NCBI RefSeq assembly: GCF_001719615.1 | Contig: NZ_MDVX01000012.1 | Location: forward strand, 62,001-126,000 | Source: Neptunicoccus sediminis | Lineage (GTDB): Bacteria; Pseudomonadota; Alphaproteobacteria; Rhodobacterales; Rhodobacteraceae | DNA: 64,000 nt | Direction of reading: 5' to 3' | Shown here: positions 60,917 to 64,000 of the stretch, in pieces | How the letters are laid out: each line of letters begins with the position of its first letter | Numbering within the stretch: the stretch's first letter is position 1 | Translations under genes and position numbers: made by a program | Notes under the pieces: generated by a model | Database searches by the model: none | What the model was told of the DNA's origin: nothing | Seen by the model: only the letters and a program-made list of their open reading frames with translations

Positions 60917-62881
60917 ATGAGCCAGACCAGCTTTCCCGCACTCTTTTCGCCCATCACCATCGGGGGACTGACCCTGCGCAATCGTATCGTGTCAACAGGG
61001 CATGAAACCCACCTCAACGAACAGGGGCAGATTGGCGATGCGATGATTGCGTATCATGAAGCGCGTGCAAAAGGGGGGGCTGGGTTGATCGTGACCGAAG
61101 TGGCGCTGGTCCATTCGAGCGCGGTTTTCGTGGCCGATCCGATTCGTGTGGATACGGATGCGTGCATTCCGGGCTATTCGCGCTTGGCGGAGGCGATCCA
61201 CCGGCATGATACCGGCCTGATCGCGCAGCTTTTCCATCCCGGACGGGAGATACTGGCCTCGGAAGACGGCACTGCACCTGTCTCTTACAGTGCATCGGCC
61301 ACACCGAATGAACGCTTCCACGTCATGCCCCGCCCGATGCCTGCCGAAATGATTGCACAGATCATTGCAGCCTTTGGCGATGCGGCGCGGCGGATGCAGA
61401 CCGCGGGACTGGATGGCGTGGAAATCGTCGGCTCTCATGGCTATTTGCCCGCCCAGTTCCTGAACCCCCACGTCAACAAGCGCACGGATGCGTACGGCGG
61501 CTCTCTGGCCAACCGGACACGGTTCATCCGCGAGATCATTGAGGATATACGCCGCAAGACCGATCCGGGCTTTGTCGTGGGGCTTCGGCTCTCCGGCGAC
61601 GAGTTGAGCCATGAGGGCGTTGATCAATCCGAGATGCTTGATGCGTGCGAAATGATCGGTGCGGACGCGGGGCTTGATTACTTCAGCGTGGTGGCTGGTT
61701 CATCGGCAACGCTGGCAGGCTCCATCCATATTGCGCCGCCCATGTTTCAGGAAGCCGGTTATACAGCGCCGCTTGGACAGGGGATCAAGGACCGCACGGG
61801 CATCACCACCATTATCACCGGGCGGATCAACCAGCCGCAAGATGCGGAAAAGATCGTAGCCTCGGGGCAGGCAGATATGTGTGGCATGACACGGGCGATG
61901 ATTTGTGACCCCCAGATCGGCAGTAAAGCCCAAGCTGGGCGCACGGATGACATCCGCGCCTGTATCGGGTGCAATCAAGCCTGCATCGGGCATTTTCACG
62001 ATGGCTATCCGATTTCCTGCATACAAAATCCGGTAAGCGGTCGGGAAATTCGACTGGGTGAGGTTCCGGCGATTTCAGACAAGCGCCGGATTATGGTCAT
62101 CGGCGGGGGTCCGGCAGGGATGAAGGCGGCTGCGGTTGCCGCAGAGCGGGGGCATGACGTCACCTTGTTTGAACGCGACTCCCAGCTTGGCGGGCAGACG
62201 CGACTTGCCCAGCTGCTTCCGCATCGCGCGGAGTTTGGCGGGATTATCACCAATCTGACACGGGAAATGGAACTTGCAGGCGTCACGATCCGCAAGGGCG
62301 TTGCCGTGGATGAGGCAACCATACGTGACCACGGCGCCGATGCGATCATCCTTGCCACAGGTGCCACACCCCGCTGGCCCGATTTTGAAGGACGGGACGA
62401 CGCCCATGTGGTTGACGCCTGGCAGGTATTGCGCGGGGAGGTGAAAATTGGCAAATCGGTTGTGGTTGCGGACTGGCGCGCGGATTGGATCGGAATCGGC
62501 GTGGCTGAGCTTCTTGCCCGGAATGGCCATTCTGTCAGGCTGTCCGTCAACGGTTACATGCCGGGACAGACCATTCAGATGTATGTGCGCGATGCCAGTA
62601 TCGGGCGTTTGCACAGCCTTGGTGTGGAAACCATTCCCTACACGCGCCTGTTCGGGGCCGACGAGGACAGTGTCTATTTGCAGCATATCATGAACGACGA
62701 ACCCGTGATCTGCGAAAATGTGGATACACTGGTTCTGTGTCAGGGGCACACACCGGATGATACCATCGAAACAGTTGCACGAGACCTGAACATCCCCTTC
62801 CATCTCGCAGGGGATTGCATCGCCCCACGCACAGCCGAGGAAGCCGTACTGGAAGGGCTTCTTGCAGGTCGGGCCGTGTAA
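60917..62881 (+). CDS. NADH:flavin oxidoreductase/Fe-S protein (2,4-dienoyl-CoA reductase/TMADH-like)
   Basis: A 654-residue OYE-barrel plus FAD/NAD module protein. The barrel's substrate region has VGSHGYLPAQFLNPHVNKRTD. The 4Fe-4S motif is complete, CIGCNQACIGHF with Cys349, Cys352, Cys356 and Cys368. The dinucleotide site GGGPAG is at 396-401. Family members include 2,4-dienoyl-CoA reductase FadH and amine/N-methyl dehydrogenases. Location next to the XRE-cupin regulator and a DgcA-like demethylase favours an N-methylated or related catabolic substrate over fatty acids. It is about 30 residues shorter than the neighbouring paralogue, which lacks one of these four cysteines. A GTAAGGATC site precedes the ATG. 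Confidence 0.85.
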   Translation: MSQTSFPALFSPITIGGLTLRNRIVSTGHETHLNEQGQIGDAMIAYHEARAKGGAGLIVTEVALVHSSAVFVADPIRVDTDACIPGYSRLAEAIHRHDTGLIAQLFHPGREILASEDGTAPVSYSASATPNERFHVMPRPMPAEMIAQIIAAFGDAARRMQTAGLDGVEIVGSHGYLPAQFLNPHVNKRTDAYGGSLANRTRFIREIIEDIRRKTDPGFVVGLRLSGDELSHEGVDQSEMLDACEMIGADAGLDYFSVVAGSSATLAGSIHIAPPMFQEAGYTAPLGQGIKDRTGITTIITGRINQPQDAEKIVASGQADMCGMTRAMICDPQIGSKAQAGRTDDIRACIGCNQACIGHFHDGYPISCIQNPVSGREIRLGEVPAISDKRRIMVIGGGPAGMKAAAVAAERGHDVTLFERDSQLGGQTRLAQLLPHRAEFGGIITNLTREMELAGVTIRKGVAVDEATIRDHGADAIILATGATPRWPDFEGRDDAHVVDAWQVLRGEVKIGKSVVVADWRADWIGIGVAELLARNGHSVRLSVNGYMPGQTIQMYVRDASIGRLHSLGVETIPYTRLFGADEDSVYLQHIMNDEPVICENVDTLVLCQGHTPDDTIETVARDLNIPFHLAGDCIAPRTAEEAVLEGLLAGRAV

Positions 62882-62931
62882 AGCGGTGAATTCACAATCC
62901 GCCGCGATCCATATGCGGCGCTGACAAAAAC

Positions 62932-62999
62932 GTGAGGGGCTGCCTGCGGTTGGATCCGGCCTGAAATGGGCCGGAGTTCACGCCAGAGCAGCCTCTCAC
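62932..62999. ncRNA. Strongly structured element, candidate small RNA or leader
   Basis: A 12-bp stem (62932-62943 with 62988-62999, GTGAGGGGCTGC against GCAGCCTCTCAC, one G-U pair on the plus strand) encloses a perfect inner hairpin TCCGGCC/GGCCGGA with loop TGAAATG at 62955-62975. A GGGG/CCCC hairpin follows near 63002-63016 with an AAAAA run. A smaller GCCGC/GCGGC hairpin precedes it near 62901-62919. It lies in the 248-bp gap before dusA. It lacks the conserved SRP RNA apical motif, and I cannot place it in a known RNA family. It may be an RNA, a terminator of the oxidoreductase gene, or a dusA leader. Confidence 0.4.
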
Positions 63000-63129
63000 T
63001 TGGGGATGCAGACCCCGCAAAAAGCTGCTATTCGGTAGCGAGCGCTCTTGGCGATCCCGCGAACACCACCGGAAATCGGGGAGAACCACTACAAACGCAG
63101 TCACGTCACGAAGCTTCGGAATACCAGCT

Positions 63130-64000
63130 ATGCCTCTGAATTCAAAAATAGAACCCTCCGCCCGCCTCTCCGTGGCCCCGATGATGGACTGGACGGACCG
63201 GCACTGTCGCTATTTGCATCGGTTGTTGTCCCGTCATACGTTGCTTTACACGGAAATGGTCACTGCGCCTGCGGTGGTTCATGGGGATGTGGAGCGGTTG
63301 CTCGGGTTTGATGTGGCAGAGCATCCGGTGGCTTTGCAGTTGGGGGGATCGGATCCACAGCAACTGGCAGAGGCCACGCGGGTGGGGTGTGAATTTGGCT
63401 ATGGCGAGGTGAATCTGAACGTAGGGTGCCCTTCGGATCGGGTGCAGTCGGGGCGTTTTGGGGCCTGTCTGATGAAGGAACCTGCGCTGGTTGCGGATTG
63501 TGTACAGGCCATGATCGAAGCCTCCACGGGGGCCAAGATCACGGTGAAATGCCGCATCGGGGTCGATGATCAGAGTCCTGCTGAAATCCTTCCGGCGTTT
63601 CTGGATACAGTGGCGGCGCGGGGGGTCAATTCTTTCACAATTCATGCAAGAATGGCGTGGCTGGACGGGTTAAGCCCGAAAGAAAATAGAGATATTCCAC
63701 CTCTGGACTATGAACTGGTACACCGGATGAAGGCCGATTTTCCGGAGCTGGAGATCATCCTGAATGGTGGGATTGCGGATCTGGATACAGCGCTGGAGCA
63801 CATCAACCGCGGACTTGACGGGGCGATGATTGGGCGGGCGGCCTATCACACGCCCACGGATATTCTGGCAACCGCAGACCGCCGCATTTTCGGGCAGGAC
63901 ACTGACACCAGCGCCGAGGATGCGGTGGCCGGAATGCTGCCCTATATCGAAAATCATCTGTCCAATGGCGGTCGGCTTAACCAGATCACGCGGCATATGC
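63130..64000 (+). CDS. dusA: tRNA-dihydrouridine(20/20a) synthase DusA (partial)
   Basis: DusA reduces uridine 20/20a in the tRNA D-loop with FMN and NADPH. The 290 residues visible contain SVAPMMDWTDRHCRYLHRLLS at the N-terminus, NLNVGCPSDRVQSGRFGACLM with the catalytic Cys in GACLM, FTIHARMAWLDGLSPKENRD, and IILNGGI for phosphate binding. The barrel is nearly complete and the last 40 or so residues lie beyond the window. The ATG at 63130 has no strong Shine-Dalgarno. A 248-bp structured gap separates it from the oxidoreductase, so it probably has its own promoter. Confidence 0.95.
   Translation, partial: MPLNSKIEPSARLSVAPMMDWTDRHCRYLHRLLSRHTLLYTEMVTAPAVVHGDVERLLGFDVAEHPVALQLGGSDPQQLAEATRVGCEFGYGEVNLNVGCPSDRVQSGRFGACLMKEPALVADCVQAMIEASTGAKITVKCRIGVDDQSPAEILPAFLDTVAARGVNSFTIHARMAWLDGLSPKENRDIPPLDYELVHRMKADFPELEIILNGGIADLDTALEHINRGLDGAMIGRAAYHTPTDILATADRRIFGQDTDTSAEDAVAGMLPYIENHLSNGGRLNQITRHM

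Noticed and set aside
62900-63020. SRP (4.5S) or 6S RNA gene
   Set aside because: The folded region lacks the conserved SRP apical GGUCAGG...GGAAGCAGCC pattern and is too short for the 6S rod, so only an unassigned structured element is reported.
1-64000. CRISPR arrays, insertion sequences, prophage, toxin-antitoxin or restriction genes, tRNA or rRNA genes
   Set aside because: No regularly spaced repeats, transposase or integrase proteins, phage genes, methylase/restriction proteins or cloverleaf-like sequences were recognised while reading both strands.

Overview
The window is a gene-dense, moderately GC-rich stretch of an alphaproteobacterial chromosome, most likely from the Roseobacter group of the Rhodobacterales. 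Three things point there. It carries a GcrA cell-cycle regulator, the aerobic cobaltochelatase pair CobS/CobT, and a characteristic 3' intergenic element (a GC hairpin followed by a GATATTTTT-like stretch). I see no rRNA or tRNA gene, CRISPR array, insertion sequence or prophage. Nearly all the content is chromosomal metabolism and housekeeping.

Layout. 1-4.0 kb (minus): ptsP (cut by the window edge), lysC, a DUF1178 protein, a VOC protein and gcrA. 4.2-5.1 kb: a drug/metabolite-type exporter. 5.4-7.5 kb (plus): argD-argF, a coupled arginine pair behind a hairpin-rich leader. 7.6-21.7 kb (mostly minus): a long catabolic and transport region. It holds an M20 deacylase, a dipeptide-type binding protein, the permeases and a double ATPase, with an aldehyde dehydrogenase, a thioesterase and a YcaQ-type DNA glycosylase translationally linked behind them. 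A GST and a coupled SDR / P1-family peptidase / alpha-beta hydrolase trio follow. A response regulator with a degenerate GGDEF-like domain sits antisense between the binding protein and the permeases, with a strong terminator beside it.

21.8-31.6 kb: glycerate kinase, two GNAT acetyltransferases, an exported metallo-beta-lactamase-fold protein whose best start is an ATC codon, two FAD-linked 2-hydroxyacid dehydrogenases, and a methylthioadenosine/adenine salvage group (mtnP, a lipoprotein hydrolase, apt). 31.7-44.6 kb: a ClC transporter, DUF427, a Xaa-Pro aminopeptidase, cobT and cobS, an OpgB-like phosphoglycerol transferase, an aspartoacylase-family enzyme, a J-domain protein, BolA and small proteins. 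44.6-53.9 kb: gatB, pepN, glcB-glcG, a PuuD-like amidohydrolase, gluconokinase and an FAH-family enzyme. 54.2-58.0 kb: a coupled SbcD-like nuclease and SbcC/YhaN-like ATPase. 58.0-62.9 kb: two large multidomain flavin/iron-sulfur oxidoreductases around an XRE-cupin regulator; the first resembles dimethylglycine demethylase DgcA. 63.1 kb to the end: dusA, truncated by the window.

I did not find an obviously new defence or mobile system. The best leads are the DgcA-like/XRE-cupin/second oxidoreductase cluster, the ATC start of the exported metallo-beta-lactamase-fold protein together with the tandem palindromes upstream of it, the degenerate GGDEF response regulator, the 62.93-63.00 kb RNA-like hairpin, and the SbcCD-like pair with an altered P-loop.
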